Counted from the stretch's first letter, positions 43,599 through 54,911 are shown. The stretch is 64,000 nt of DNA from CADCVW01 sp964251385 (GCA_964251385.1 CAXUJK010000004.1:1-64000); one strand, 5' to 3'. Notes: a model not told the origin generated them from the letters alone. Numbers and translations are program-made.

Positions 43599-44945
43599 CT
43601 ACTCGGCGAAGGCTGCGCGCGTTTCGAGCAGCTCCCGGTACTCGCCCTCGAGCATGAAGGACTTGAGCTGTTCGCCCGCGCCGATCGAATGCACTTCATC
43701 CACCCTGTAGCCGAGAACGCGGCAGACCTCCGGCCCGTCCTTGAAGGTGATCGTCTGCTCCTGTTCGCGGTCTTCGAGCTCGAAGTCGTATTTGTGGTAG
43801 TTGCCCTTGCCGCCGAAATTGAGGAACCCGATCGTCGCCGACCCGCCGATCTTGCCCTTGATGTCGCGGATCTCCTGATAGTGGGTCTTCTCCTCGAACT
43901 TGAAGCCGACCGCCGTTCCGCGGCCGACGAAGACCGACGTGATGGCGTTGCGCGTATTGTCCGCCAGGATCCTGTTGGATTCGAGCACGTCCCGGACGAC
44001 GGGAATGGCGAATATGGAGGCGTCGTACCAGTCGCGCCGGTTGACCAGGAACTCGTCCACGTTCGCGAACGAGACGGATATCTCGTTGGTGCTCTTGAGC
44101 GACTCCTCGATCTTCCTGCTGTAGGACGCCGAGGCCTTCGCCTTGAAGATGCCGAACTTGCGGCCGCTTCCGCTTACGGACCAGTCGAGATCGTGCCGTT
44201 CGATGTCCGTGACGCCCTTCTTGATCGTGAACGATCGTTCGCCGGCGCCGAAGATGCCGCCCAGGTTTGTGAAAGGCAGGATCTGCTCGCCTTCCTCCAC
44301 CACGTCGCCGACGCTGGTGACGTTGCGCGCGGTAGCCAGGAACTTGGCGAGCTCCCAGTACGTGACGCTCCCGCTGCGCTCGAGCTGCGGCCTCGGCGGA
44401 CGGTACATCTTGTATTCCTTGGAGCGGATGATGCTGTCGAGCGTGACAAGGATGCGAAGGTCGTTCGGAACCACGCCTTCCTTGATCCTCTGGATCTCCG
44501 CGACCTTGGTGATGATTTCGGTGAAGATATCGGACACCTGCGTCGCGATCCCCGAACTGTTGTAGTAGTTGATCCGCTCGAGATCGAACTCGACGCTGTT
44601 CGGCTTCAGCCCGAGCGCCTGGTAGTGCAGTGTCCAGGCGGCGGCCAGATCCCGCTCCTTCCCGTCGCGCTTGGTGCGGAGACCATCGATATCGTTCTCC
44701 AGGCTCAGTATGTGCGTGCGCGCCTCGGGCGTGAGATGCTGCCGTTCCACGCGTCCGCTAGCCTCCTTGACGACGCGTTCGTAGTAATGGCCGAACCGGT
44801 CGCGCAGACCGACGCCCGATGTCGGGTCGGTAACGAGCAGGGACGCGGCGACGACGATGTTCGCATAGGCCCGGTAGACGTTCTCATTGTAGAAGGGCGT
44901 GTCGTCATAGATGTCGAACGGCGTGATGGTGTTGATGAGCAGCAC
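43599..44945 (-). CDS. Large hypothetical protein, probably missing its N-terminus through a frameshift
   Basis: 448 aa if read from GTG 44945. No family recognised. The N-terminal third is helical with a charged, coiled-coil-like stretch (SLENDIDGLRTKRDGKERDL), and the C-terminal part is beta-rich (VTDIERHDLDWSVSGSGRKF, KASASYSRKIEESLK). No membrane segment or signal peptide. The same frame continues upstream to a stop at 44982 with protein-like sequence FLKRLFGTDVGRV. The short ORF ending at 44975 reads naturally into it if one T is added. It is followed by a lipoprotein 5 nt downstream. Confidence 0.6.
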   Translation of the reverse strand: MLLINTITPFDIYDDTPFYNENVYRAYANIVVAASLLVTDPTSGVGLRDRFGHYYERVVKEASGRVERQHLTPEARTHILSLENDIDGLRTKRDGKERDLAAAWTLHYQALGLKPNSVEFDLERINYYNSSGIATQVSDIFTEIITKVAEIQRIKEGVVPNDLRILVTLDSIIRSKEYKMYRPPRPQLERSGSVTYWELAKFLATARNVTSVGDVVEEGEQILPFTNLGGIFGAGERSFTIKKGVTDIERHDLDWSVSGSGRKFGIFKAKASASYSRKIEESLKSTNEISVSFANVDEFLVNRRDWYDASIFAIPVVRDVLESNRILADNTRNAITSVFVGRGTAVGFKFEEKTHYQEIRDIKGKIGGSATIGFLNFGGKGNYHKYDFELEDREQEQTITFKDGPEVCRVLGYRVDEVHSIGAGEQLKSFMLEGEYRELLETRAAFAE

Positions 44946-44974
44946 GCGCCCGACGTCGGTTCCGAACAGGCGCT

Positions 44975-45052
44975 TCAGGAACTATAATATTGATCCAGCA
45001 CGTTTTCGATCTGCAGATCGTCGGCGGAAATCTCAACGCGAACATCCGGCAT
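44975..45052 (-). CDS. 25-residue ORF, likely true start of the 448-aa protein
   Basis: MPDVRVEISADDLQIENVLD followed by QYYSS. An AGGAGG sits 7 nt before ATG 45052, the best ribosome-binding site in this part of the window. Starts at 45058 or 45079 are possible too. The ORF ends at TGA in the sequence AGTTCCTGA. With AGTTTCCTG instead it would fuse to the long frame downstream (QYYSFLKRLFGTDVG). So it is either a short separate peptide or the N-terminus of the next gene broken by one base. Confidence 0.5.
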   Translation of the reverse strand: MPDVRVEISADDLQIENVLDQYYSS

Positions 45053-45532
45053 ATCCATACCTCCTGTTTGCTTGGTCATATATCGGCCGTGAGCGAGCCG
45101 TGTTTGAGCCCGTCGTAAGCGACCGGGAACAACGCCTGCAGGTACTTCCTGCGGTTCAACTGCGGTCAGGCACCAGACTCGGCGCGTGGTCACACCACTT
45201 CGCATATTTTACGAAAATGCACAATAGCGGCTTGGTGCTGGTCTTTGCGCGCAAGCAAGCAGCGGAGGGCAATTGGGACCCGGCTAAGTCCGATAGGTCG
45301 CGGAAGCTCGTTTCCGCTGGGCTTTGCTTAGGATTTCAAGATGTTGTCGAATAGAGCCTGCTTCGATAAGCGAGGCGATGCACCCGAAGGCGCACTCGCC
45401 GCGCCGTCCGGTGCCCGTTGCCGGCGGCGGTTTTGACCCCGGCCGAGGGCGAAGACGCCGTGCGGCGGACGAGAAAAGCCCGCGCGCGCCACCGCCCGAG
45501 TCGCTGGAGAACGTTCGGGCGGGAGAAAGGCT
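45053..45532. other. 480-nt stretch without a recognised gene
   Basis: Between the short ORF and the lipoprotein gene at 45533. It must hold the promoter of the minus-strand group ending at 41523. Frames on both strands are open (e.g. 45336-45749 minus) but none resembles a known protein and they overlap the lipoprotein gene. No repeat or RNA gene is seen. Confidence 0.5.
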
Positions 45533-45781
45533 CTAGCGGTCCCGTTCCGCCCGTGCGCGCTTGCGCGCGGCGCGGCCTTCGCGTTCCTCCGCCTTGCGAA
45601 GTTCGCGGCCGCGCTTCTCGTCGGCTTCGGACTGGCTCGTGGTCAGGCCGTCGACCGCCGCGCCCGCCGCCTTGACCGGAAGCGTCACGATATCGAGCGC
45701 GGTCCGGGCGATGCACCCGCTCAGGGCGAACGCGGCGAGGAGGGCGCATGTGGCGCGGAAGACGGGGACGATGCGGGTCAT
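45533..45781 (-). CDS. Small lipoprotein with charged C-terminal tail
   Basis: 82 aa. ATG 45781 gives MTRIVPVFRATCALLAAFAL then SGCIARTALD, a lipobox with Cys23. The frame upstream of this start is not signal-like. A short amphipathic stretch (DIVTLPVKAAGAAVDG) is followed by a run of Arg/Glu/Lys. Small lipoproteins of this form are frequent in Sphingomonas, function unknown. Diverges from the toxin-antitoxin pair. Confidence 0.7.
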   Translation of the reverse strand: MTRIVPVFRATCALLAAFALSGCIARTALDIVTLPVKAAGAAVDGLTTSQSEADEKRGRELRKAEEREGRAARKRARAERDR

Positions 45782-45844
45782 GGTGGTCCTCGGGTCGGGA
45801 GAGCCGCGTGTGCGAGCCGGCGGCTTAACGCGCGGTGAGCCGCT

Positions 45845-45879
45845 TTGACAGGTCCAGTTGGCCAAGTTAGCTTGGCCAA
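45845..45879 (+). promoter_or_regulatory. Promoter and palindromic operator of the toxin-antitoxin pair
   Basis: TTGACA (45845-45850), 17-nt spacer, TAGCTT (45868-45873). Two copies of the perfect palindrome TTGGCCAA lie at 45858-45865 and 45872-45879, one in the spacer and one over the -10, 3 nt before the antitoxin ATG. This is the layout expected for autorepression by a Phd-type antitoxin. Confidence 0.65.
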
Positions 45880-45882
45880 GCC

Positions 45883-46152
45883 ATGACCATCCGCGTCAAC
45901 ATCGGTGAAGCCAAGACGCGATTGTCGGAACTCGTCGCGGCTGCGCGACGCGGAGAGGACGTGGTGATCGCGCATGCGGGCAAGCCCGCGGTCAAGCTGG
46001 TGCCGGTCACGCCTGATGATGATCACGCCGCCACGGTCGCCCGCAGACTGGCCTTTTTCGGTAGCGTCAAACGTGCGGGCGGCGGCGACATCGATTGGAC
46101 CGAACCGACGTTTACCGAAGAAGAGCTCGACTCCTTCGAGAAGCCTTTCTGA
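45883..46152 (+). CDS. Phd/YefM-family antitoxin
   Basis: 89 aa. MTIRVNIGEAKTRLSELVAA then ARRGEDVVIAHAGKPAVKLV is the Phd/YefM DNA-binding fold (MNxxEAKxxLSxLV...G..V.I...G.P.A.L). The C-terminal acidic tail (TFTEEELDSFEKPF) should neutralise the toxin. Stop TGA overlaps the toxin start by 3 nt (CTGA). Upstream operator palindromes suggest autorepression. Confidence 0.9.
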   Translation: MTIRVNIGEAKTRLSELVAAARRGEDVVIAHAGKPAVKLVPVTPDDDHAATVARRLAFFGSVKRAGGGDIDWTEPTFTEEELDSFEKPF

Positions 46153-46520
46153 AGCTGCTTCTCGACACGCAGGTCGTCATCTGGCTTGCTTATGGCGATG
46201 CCGACCTTCCGGCGCGCGTACGCGATTACATCGCGCGATCGGACCACGCGCTATACGTAAGCGTCGTGTCGGCGTGGGAGTACGGCATCAAACGGTCGCG
46301 CTGCCCCCATCAGCTGCGCGAACCTTTTCATGAGTTGCTGACATCCGAATATCGTCGTCTGGACTTAGGCTTCGAGATTCATAGCTTCGCCGAAGACCTG
46401 CCTACGATCCATCGCGATCCGTTCGATCGCATGCTGATCGCGCAAGCCTTGTCGCTGGACCTGACGCTGGTCACCGCCGACAAGATCATGCGACGCTACC
46501 CAGTTTCCACTTATTGGTAG
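46149..46520 (+). CDS. PIN-domain toxin of VapC type
   Basis: About 123 aa. The start is uncertain. A CTG at 46149 overlapping the antitoxin stop is the most natural, and an in-frame ATT at 46095 inside the antitoxin is less likely. PIN-domain acidic residues are present: LLLDTQVVIWL (Asp near residue 5), SAWEYGIK (Glu), HRDPFDRMLIAQALSLDLTL (two Asp) and VTADKIM (Asp). PIN toxins are Mg-dependent RNases that usually cut tRNA or rRNA. Coupled to the Phd-type antitoxin upstream. Confidence 0.88.
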   Translation: MKLLLDTQVVIWLAYGDADLPARVRDYIARSDHALYVSVVSAWEYGIKRSRCPHQLREPFHELLTSEYRRLDLGFEIHSFAEDLPTIHRDPFDRMLIAQALSLDLTLVTADKIMRRYPVSTYW

Positions 46521-46525
46521 GCACC

Positions 46526-47356
46526 ATGTCGACGTTTCAGGAAGCCGCCGCAGCCCGCAAGCCCGCTACCGCGCCCGCGATCCGCGCGCGCAAGGGCGGC
46601 GTGCCGATCGTGGTGCTGACCGCGTACACCGCGCGCATGGCGGCGCTGCTCGATCCGCATTGCGACGTACTGCTCGTCGGGGACAGTTTGGGGCAGGTGA
46701 TCTACGGGCTGCCGTCCACCGTCCCCGTGACGCTCGACATGATGTGCGCGCATGGGGCCGCGGTGGTGCGGGGGGCGGGGGGCGCGCTGGTCGCGGTCGA
46801 CATGCCGTTCGGGAGCTACGAGGCGCGGCCGGAAGCGGCGTTCGCGAGCGCCGCGCGGGTCATGAAGGAGACGGGGTGCGCCGCGGTCAAGCTGGAAGGC
46901 GGGGAGGCGATGGCGCCGACCGTCGCGTTTTTGGTGGCCCGCGGGATTCCGGTGATCGGGCATGTCGGGTTGACCCCGCAGGCGATCAACGTGCTCGGCG
47001 GGTACGGCGCGCGGGGGCGGAGCGAGGCGGAGGCGGACAAGATCGCAGGCGACGCGCGCGCGGTCGCGGACGCGGGGTGTTTCGCGCTCGTTCTGGAAGG
47101 CGTGGTCGAGCATGTGGCGGCGGCGATCACGCGGAACGTCGCCTGCCCAACGATCGGGATCGGCGCGTCGCCCGCGTGCGATGGGCAGGTGCTCGTCGTC
47201 GACGACATGCTGGGCATGTTCGAACGGACGCCGCGATTCGTGAAGCGGTACGAGGATCTGGCGACGCGGATCGGCGATGCGGCGGCGGCTTACGCGGACG
47301 AGGTTCGCGCACGCAGCTTCCCGGGCGAGGAGCAGGTCTACCGCGCGAAGACCTAG
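46526..47356 (+). CDS. panB: 3-methyl-2-oxobutanoate hydroxymethyltransferase
   Basis: PanB (276 aa) makes ketopantoate from alpha-ketoisovalerate and methylene-THF, the first step of pantothenate synthesis. ATG 46526 (MSTFQEAAAAR) was chosen over one 12 nt upstream. Motifs: VVLTAYTARMAALLD, LLVGDSLGQVIYG with the Mg-binding Asp, KLEGG, IPVIGHVGLTPQ and the catalytic Glu in VLEGV. Complete. No panC or panD is adjacent. Confidence 0.96.
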   Translation: MSTFQEAAAARKPATAPAIRARKGGVPIVVLTAYTARMAALLDPHCDVLLVGDSLGQVIYGLPSTVPVTLDMMCAHGAAVVRGAGGALVAVDMPFGSYEARPEAAFASAARVMKETGCAAVKLEGGEAMAPTVAFLVARGIPVIGHVGLTPQAINVLGGYGARGRSEAEADKIAGDARAVADAGCFALVLEGVVEHVAAAITRNVACPTIGIGASPACDGQVLVVDDMLGMFERTPRFVKRYEDLATRIGDAAAAYADEVRARSFPGEEQVYRAKT

Positions 47357-47474
47357 GCTTTGCATCCGCGCGCCCTTGCCGGTAAGCAGCGCCGCGACGG
47401 GGGTTTGCTGCCAGCATCGGTTCAGCCTTGGCTGTGCACAGCGCCCTCCTCGCCCACGACGCGGAGCTTCACTC

Positions 47475-48197
47475 TTGGCGATCACGCCGGACCCGAACCA
47501 GAGTTTCTACCGCGAGGTCGACGACGAACTGCGCCGGTCGCAGGTCGGCAATTTCTGGAGCCGCTACGGCAAGTCGCTGATCCTCGGGCTTGTCGTCCTA
47601 GCGCTGGCCACGGCGGGATACTTCTTCTGGAAGAACCGGCAGATCAAGGAAGCCGAGCGGCAGGGCGAACTGCTCGACGCGGCGATCACCGACCTGGGGG
47701 CGGGCAACGAGAAAGCGGCGGCGCCCAAGCTTGCCGAGCTCGCCGCATCGGAGAACCCGGGCTATCGTGCGACCGCCTTGCTCGCGCAGGCCGACGCGGC
47801 CCTGACCGCGAACGACGAAGCCAAGGCGGTGGCCCTGTTCCGCCGGATCGCGGGCGATGCCGACCTCCCGCAACCCTTTCGCGATCTTGCGCTGGTGCGG
47901 CAGACCGCGACCGAGTTCGACAAATTGGCACCCGCACTGGTGATCGAGCGGCTGCGTCCGCTTAGCCGGCCGGGCAATCCCTGGTTCGGATCGGCGGGCG
48001 AAATGACGGGGGTCGCGTATCTGAAGCAGGGGAAGCCGGCGCAGGCCGCGCCCTTGTTCGCCGCGATCGCGCGCGACGAAGGCGTGCCCGATACCATACG
48101 GTCGCGCGTCGTTCAGATGTCGGGAACGCTCGGCATCGATGCCATCGAGGACAAAAGCGTCGCCGCGGCCGAGACGCCCGCGGCGCAAAGGAAGTAG
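47475..48197 (+). CDS. YfgM-like tetratricopeptide membrane protein
   Basis: 240 aa from TTG 47475 (LAITPDPNQSFYREVDDELR), the start that gives a YfgM-like N-terminus. Residues 30-50 form one membrane helix (SLILGLVVLALATAGYFFW). After it lie TPR-like repeats in the periplasm (ITDLGAGNEKAAAPKLAELA, YRATALLAQADAALTANDEA). YfgM family proteins accompany SecYEG and periplasmic chaperones, and yfgM precedes bamB in many proteobacteria, as here (1-nt gap). Family fit good, exact role inferred. Confidence 0.85.
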   Translation: MAITPDPNQSFYREVDDELRRSQVGNFWSRYGKSLILGLVVLALATAGYFFWKNRQIKEAERQGELLDAAITDLGAGNEKAAAPKLAELAASENPGYRATALLAQADAALTANDEAKAVALFRRIAGDADLPQPFRDLALVRQTATEFDKLAPALVIERLRPLSRPGNPWFGSAGEMTGVAYLKQGKPAQAAPLFAAIARDEGVPDTIRSRVVQMSGTLGIDAIEDKSVAAAETPAAQRK

Positions 48198-48198
48198 C

Positions 48199-49524
48199 AT
48201 GATGAAGCGCGTGATCTTGGCGAGTGCGCTGGCGGCAAGCTTAAGCGGTTGCGGCATCTTCGGCGGCGGCGATCCCAAGACGACGCCGACGATCGGCGAG
48301 CGGCGGCCCGTCCTCGGCTTCGAGCCCGTGGTCGAGGCGGACGCGACGCTTGCGGGCGTGGCGGTGACTCTGCCCGCCGCGACCGTCAACACGGAATGGA
48401 CGCAACCGGGAGGCAGCGCGTCCAAGTCGCTGGGCCATCTGGCGCTCGGGTCGACGCTGAGGCCCGCGTTTTCGATCAGCGTCGGCGCGGGCAGTTCCCG
48501 GACCGAGCGGCTGGGCGCTCCTCCCGTCGTCGCGGACGGACGCATCTACGCGGTCGACGTCGAAGGAACGGTGCGCGCGTTCAATGCCAACACGGGTGCG
48601 ACGGTGTGGACCGCGCGCCCGGGCACGCAAGGCGACGGGCAGAGTTCGCTGTACGGCGGCGGCGTCAGCTACGGCAACGGCCGCGTGTATGCGACGAACG
48701 GCCTGGGCTCGGTGTCCGCGATCGACGCCAAGACGGGCGCGGTGGCTTGGACGCTGCGTCCGGGCGGGCCTTTGCGCGGCGCGCCGACCGTGACCGACGA
48801 TACGATCTACGTGATGAGCCAGGACAGCCAGATCTATTCGCTAAAGGCGAGCGACGGTTCGACCAACTGGTCGGAGGCCGCGACGCTGGAGCTTGCGGGC
48901 GTGTTCGGCACGGGCGCGCCCGCGTTCGCGCAAGGGACGGTCGTGGCTGGGTTCGCGAGCGGCGATCTCAACGCCTACCGATACGAGAACGGGCGGCAGT
49001 TGTGGAACGACGCGCTGTCGCGGACGAACATCTCGACGTCGGTCGCGTCGCTGTCCGACATCGACGCCGCGCCCGTGATCGATGCGGGCCGCGTGTACGC
49101 GGTCGGGCAGGGCGGGCGCATGGTCGCGCTCGAGCTGACCACGGGTCAGCGTTTGTGGGAATTGAACATCGCGGGCATCTCGACTCCGTGGGTCGCGGGC
49201 GAATGGGTGTTCGTCGTCACGGACGACGCGCGGCTGATCTGCGTCGCGCGCGCGACCGGAAAGATCCGGTGGATCTCTCAGCTCGCGCGGTACGAGGACG
49301 CGGAGGACAAGGACGGGCCGATCAGCTGGGTTGGGCCGATCCTGGCGGGCGGGCGGCTGATCCTGGCCAATTCGGTGGGGCAGATGTCGTACGTCAACCC
49401 GGCGGACGGGAAGGTGCTCGGCACGACGAATGTCGCGCGCGGGATCAGCCTGTCGCCGGTGGTGGCGAACAACACGCTGTACGTGCTGGACGACGACGGA
49501 CGGCTGACCGCCTTTCGCGGCTGA
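48199..49524 (+). CDS. bamB: Outer-membrane assembly lipoprotein BamB
   Basis: 441 aa from ATG 48199 (a second ATG follows directly). Lipobox SLSGC gives lipidated Cys18. The rest is an 8-bladed PQQ-type beta-propeller with repeated DG.IY....G...A.D..TG...W units (VVADGRIYAVDVEGTVRAFN, VYATNGLGSVSAIDAKTGAV). BamB scaffolds the BAM complex that inserts outer-membrane barrels. Its TGA overlaps the der ATG by one base. The order yfgM-like, bamB, der matches other proteobacteria, which strengthens the call. Confidence 0.95.
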   Translation: MMKRVILASALAASLSGCGIFGGGDPKTTPTIGERRPVLGFEPVVEADATLAGVAVTLPAATVNTEWTQPGGSASKSLGHLALGSTLRPAFSISVGAGSSRTERLGAPPVVADGRIYAVDVEGTVRAFNANTGATVWTARPGTQGDGQSSLYGGGVSYGNGRVYATNGLGSVSAIDAKTGAVAWTLRPGGPLRGAPTVTDDTIYVMSQDSQIYSLKASDGSTNWSEAATLELAGVFGTGAPAFAQGTVVAGFASGDLNAYRYENGRQLWNDALSRTNISTSVASLSDIDAAPVIDAGRVYAVGQGGRMVALELTTGQRLWELNIAGISTPWVAGEWVFVVTDDARLICVARATGKIRWISQLARYEDAEDKDGPISWVGPILAGGRLILANSVGQMSYVNPADGKVLGTTNVARGISLSPVVANNTLYVLDDDGRLTAFRG

Positions 49525-50864
49525 TGGCGCGTAAAGGCACCGTTGCGATCGTCGGCCGGCCCAATGTCGGCAAGTCGACGCTGTTCAACAGGCTGGTCGG
49601 GCGCAAGGTCGCGATCGTCGACGACACGCCGGGCGTGACGCGCGACCGGCGCGAGGGCGACGCGACGCTGGTCGGCATGGACTTCCGCGTGATCGATACC
49701 GCCGGGTTCGAGAACGAGGATCCCGTGTCGCTCCCCGGCCGGATGCGTGCGCAGACGCAGGCGGCGGTGCGCGAGGCCGATGTCGCCTTGTTCCTGTTCG
49801 ACGGGCGGGCGGGGCTGGTGCCCCTCGACGAGGAGATCGCGCGCTGGCTGCGGTCGGAGAAGACGCCCGTCGTGGTCGTCGCCAACAAGGCGGAGGGCCG
49901 CGCGGGCGAGACGGGGCGGCTGGAAGCGTATTCGCTGGGCTTCGGCGAGCCGATCGCGATCAGCGCGGAGCACGGCGAGGGCATCGTCGATCTGTTCGAC
50001 CTGCTGCGCCCGCATCTGGAGCGCGAGGACGAGGAGGAGGACGAGCCCGAGGGGGAAGGCCCGCTCAAGCTGGCGATCGTGGGGCGGCCCAATGCGGGCA
50101 AGTCGACGCTGATCAACCGCATGCTGGGCGAGGAGCGGCTGATCACCGGGCCGGAGGCGGGGATCACGCGCGACAGCATCGCGATCGAGTGGGCGTTCAA
50201 GGGGCGACCGGTACGGCTGGTCGACACCGCGGGCATGCGCAAGCGCGCCAAGATCGACGAGAAGCTGGAAAAGATGTCGGTCGCGGATACGCGGCGGGCG
50301 ATCGATTTCGCCGAGGTCGTCGTGCTGCTGCTCGACGCGACGCGCGGGCTCGAGGTGCAGGACCTCAAGATCGCGGACCATGTGCTGCAGGAGGGCCGCG
50401 CACTCGTGATCGCGTTGAACAAATGGGATGTGGCGGAGGATCAGAGCCGGCTGTTCCAAGGCGTGCGAGCCGCGCTCGAGGAAGGGCTGGCGCAGGCGCG
50501 CGGCGTGCCGTTGCTCACGGTGTCGGGAGCGACCGGAAAAGGAATCGAAATGCTGATCGACGTCGCGTTCGAGACGCGGGATACCTGGTCAAAGCGCGTG
50601 TCGACGGGGGTGCTCAACCGCTGGTTCGAGAAGGCGATCGAGGCCAACCCGCCCCCCGCGCCGGGGGGCAAGCGGATCAAGCTGCGTTACCTGACGCAGG
50701 TCGGATCACGCCCGCCGACGTTCGTGCTGTTCGGAACGCGCACGGACGAGCTGCCCGAAAGCTACCTGCGCTATCTGATCAACGGCATGCGGCGCGATCT
50801 GGAGTTCGGGTCGGTGCCGATCCGCCTGTCGACACGGGTCGCGAAAAACCCGTTCGATGCTTAA
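49524..50864 (+). CDS. der: Ribosome-associated GTPase Der (EngA)
   Basis: 446 aa. ATG 49524 starts MARKGTVAIVGRPNVGKST. Two GTPase domains in tandem have P-loops GRPNVGKST at 11-19 and GRPNAGKST at 187-195. Switch DTAGF and DTAGMRKRAK are intact, and NKWD is in the second domain. In the first domain the G4 motif reads NKAE instead of NKxD, as I recall from other alphaproteobacterial Der proteins. C-terminal KH domain (LNRWFEKAIEANPPP onward) is present. Der acts in 50S maturation. Overlaps bamB by one base. Very sure. Confidence 0.97.
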   Translation: MARKGTVAIVGRPNVGKSTLFNRLVGRKVAIVDDTPGVTRDRREGDATLVGMDFRVIDTAGFENEDPVSLPGRMRAQTQAAVREADVALFLFDGRAGLVPLDEEIARWLRSEKTPVVVVANKAEGRAGETGRLEAYSLGFGEPIAISAEHGEGIVDLFDLLRPHLEREDEEEDEPEGEGPLKLAIVGRPNAGKSTLINRMLGEERLITGPEAGITRDSIAIEWAFKGRPVRLVDTAGMRKRAKIDEKLEKMSVADTRRAIDFAEVVVLLLDATRGLEVQDLKIADHVLQEGRALVIALNKWDVAEDQSRLFQGVRAALEEGLAQARGVPLLTVSGATGKGIEMLIDVAFETRDTWSKRVSTGVLNRWFEKAIEANPPPAPGGKRIKLRYLTQVGSRPPTFVLFGTRTDELPESYLRYLINGMRRDLEFGSVPIRLSTRVAKNPFDA

Positions 50865-51004
50865 GCACGACTTCACCATATCGGATACAGGTCGACGCCT
50901 GAGCGTCGGATCGGACGGTCCGTCAACGCGGTCTTTACGCTTAGCATCCTAAAGCAACCGGGTGGAACGGCGTTGCCCGGGTCACGTCGATGGGAGCGTG
51001 TTCA

Positions 51005-51436
51005 TTGTCCGAGGAAGCCGGCGACATCGTCGATTGGGAAGCGTTCGCAAAGGCGCGGGCCGAACTCGGGCCGGGCTTCGTCCGCATCCTTGGCTATTTC
51101 CGCGAGGACGGGGTCAAATCCGTCGCGGCGATCGAAGCGGCGATGCACGAGGAGAACACGGCCGCGCTGGTCCTGCCCGCGCACACGCTCAAGTCGGAAG
51201 CGCGGCAGTTCGGGGCCGATCCGCTGGGCGATGCGGCGGAGGAGATCGAGTTCGTCGCGCGGCGCTGCATCGAGACGCGGCGCTTTCCGGACGAGCTGGT
51301 GGCCGAGGTCGTCAAGCTGCGTCGTTTGTTCGACGAGACCAACGCGCTGTTCGAGCGCGAGATGAACCCGCTAATGGAACGGCGTCCGGGGTTCGGGAAG
51401 AAGGCTTCGGCCAACCAGACGTTCGGGCGAATTTAA
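51005..51436 (+). CDS. Histidine phosphotransfer (HPt) domain protein
   Basis: 143 aa from TTG 51005 (LSEEAGDIVDWEAFAKARAE), with GGGAGCG upstream. An in-frame ATG at 50990 is possible. A four-helix HPt domain with the phospho-accepting His in LPAHTLKSEARQFGA (residue 60 from the TTG) is clear, including the usual HxLKS core. No kinase or regulator is next to it. A cytoplasmic phosphorelay intermediate. The end overlaps the convergent DUF418 gene by 4 nt. Confidence 0.85.
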   Translation: MSEEAGDIVDWEAFAKARAELGPGFVRILGYFREDGVKSVAAIEAAMHEENTAALVLPAHTLKSEARQFGADPLGDAAEEIEFVARRCIETRRFPDELVAEVVKLRRLFDETNALFEREMNPLMERRPGFGKKASANQTFGRI

Positions 51437-52666
51437 CGCAGCATCGGCTGCCGTTCGCCTCGGGCGAGTGAGCGCCATAGCCATTCGAACGGCCCGTAGC
51501 GGTAGCGGCTGAGCCACGCTTGGCTCCAGAGCAGCATCGCGATCCACACGGCAAACACGAGCGGAGTGAGTTCCGCGCGGCTGAGGCGGCCGTACAGGCC
51601 GAAGCCGTAGCCGTACACGATCGTGGTCGCGACGATGCTGGTGGCGAGATAGTTGGTGAACGCGGTGCGGCCGACGGCGGCGATGCGGTCGACCAGCGCG
51701 CCTCCGCGCCGCGTCGCCAGGATGACCGCCGCGGCCAGGCCTAAGACCATGACGGGGCGGACGAGCGTGGCGACGCCGATCGCGTAGCCGAAGACGAACA
51801 GCGGATCGAACTCGCGTGCGTACAGGTGCGCGGCCATGGCGGTGTAGGCCGCAACGCCCAGTCCCACGCCCACGACCGCAATCCGCGCGTACGCCTTGCG
51901 CGTCCAGGCGCCCGTCAGGAAGCCGGATTTCAACGCCCACATTCCGCCGAGCATCGTGCCCAGCGTTTCGAATCCGCCGATCCAGAACGCGTCGACCGCA
52001 TCCTTCAGGAGCGCGCCCGCTCGGTGCGCGACGAGTCCCGCGTAGGTTCCGCGGTGCAGCGCCAGGTCGTCGGCGAGTTTCGAGGGCGAAGGGACAGAAA
52101 AACTCGCGCTCATCGACCTCCACGCCTCCATCGCGGCCGCGCTCGCGCCGGGGGCGCGGGCCGCCGCTGCGGTTTCGAAATAGCCGTAGGTCGCGGCGGC
52201 CATGAACAGGATCTCGGCGAGGACGAACAGTCCCGCCAGCGCGAGCAGCTTTCGTGGCGCTGTGTCGACGAAGAAGAACGCGATCAGCCCGACCAGCGCG
52301 TAGTCGACCAGAATGTCGCCGTCCCACAGCAGCACGAAATGCGCTGCGCCGAGCATGAGCAGCCACGCCATGCGGCGCGCGTGGACGGGGAGCGGGTCTT
52401 CGCCCTTGGCTTCCGCGCGTTGCACGACGAGCAGGAGCGACGCGCCGAACAGAAAGGTGAACAGCCCGCGCATCTTGCCGTCGAAGACGATGAACGTGAC
52501 GAACCAGGTGGCGAGGTCGGCGGGGCCTTCGAGGCCGTAGGCGGTGGGGTTGAAGTGGGCCTGGGACGGCATCGCGAACGACACGACGTTCATCGCGAAA
52601 ATGCCCATGACGGCGACGCCGCGTACGATATCGAGCGTCGCGATGCGGTCTTCGGGCCGCGCGGCC

Positions 52667-52674
<8 letters not shown>
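51433..52674 (-). CDS. DUF418 / YeiB-family membrane protein
   Basis: 413 aa with about ten membrane segments. N-terminal RIATLDIVRGVAVMGIFAMN is the family signature (RI..LD..RG.A..GI...N), and the C-terminal DUF418 part contains AAVGRTAFTNYLATSIVATT and FGLYGRLSRAELTPLVFAVW. The family is related to membrane acyltransferases. The reaction is unknown. Its start lies inside the end of purL (8-nt overlap), so it is the last gene of a purL transcript. Confidence 0.9.
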
Positions 52675-54871
<2,197 letters not shown>

Positions 54872-54911
54872 GGCGCGGCGTTAGCGCAGACCCGGCGTGC
54901 GAACACCCACG

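Noticed and set aside
49524..50864. Der missing the NKxD motif in its first GTPase domain as a sign of decay
   Set aside because: The NKAE variant is, as far as I recall, usual in alphaproteobacterial Der, and all other motifs are intact.
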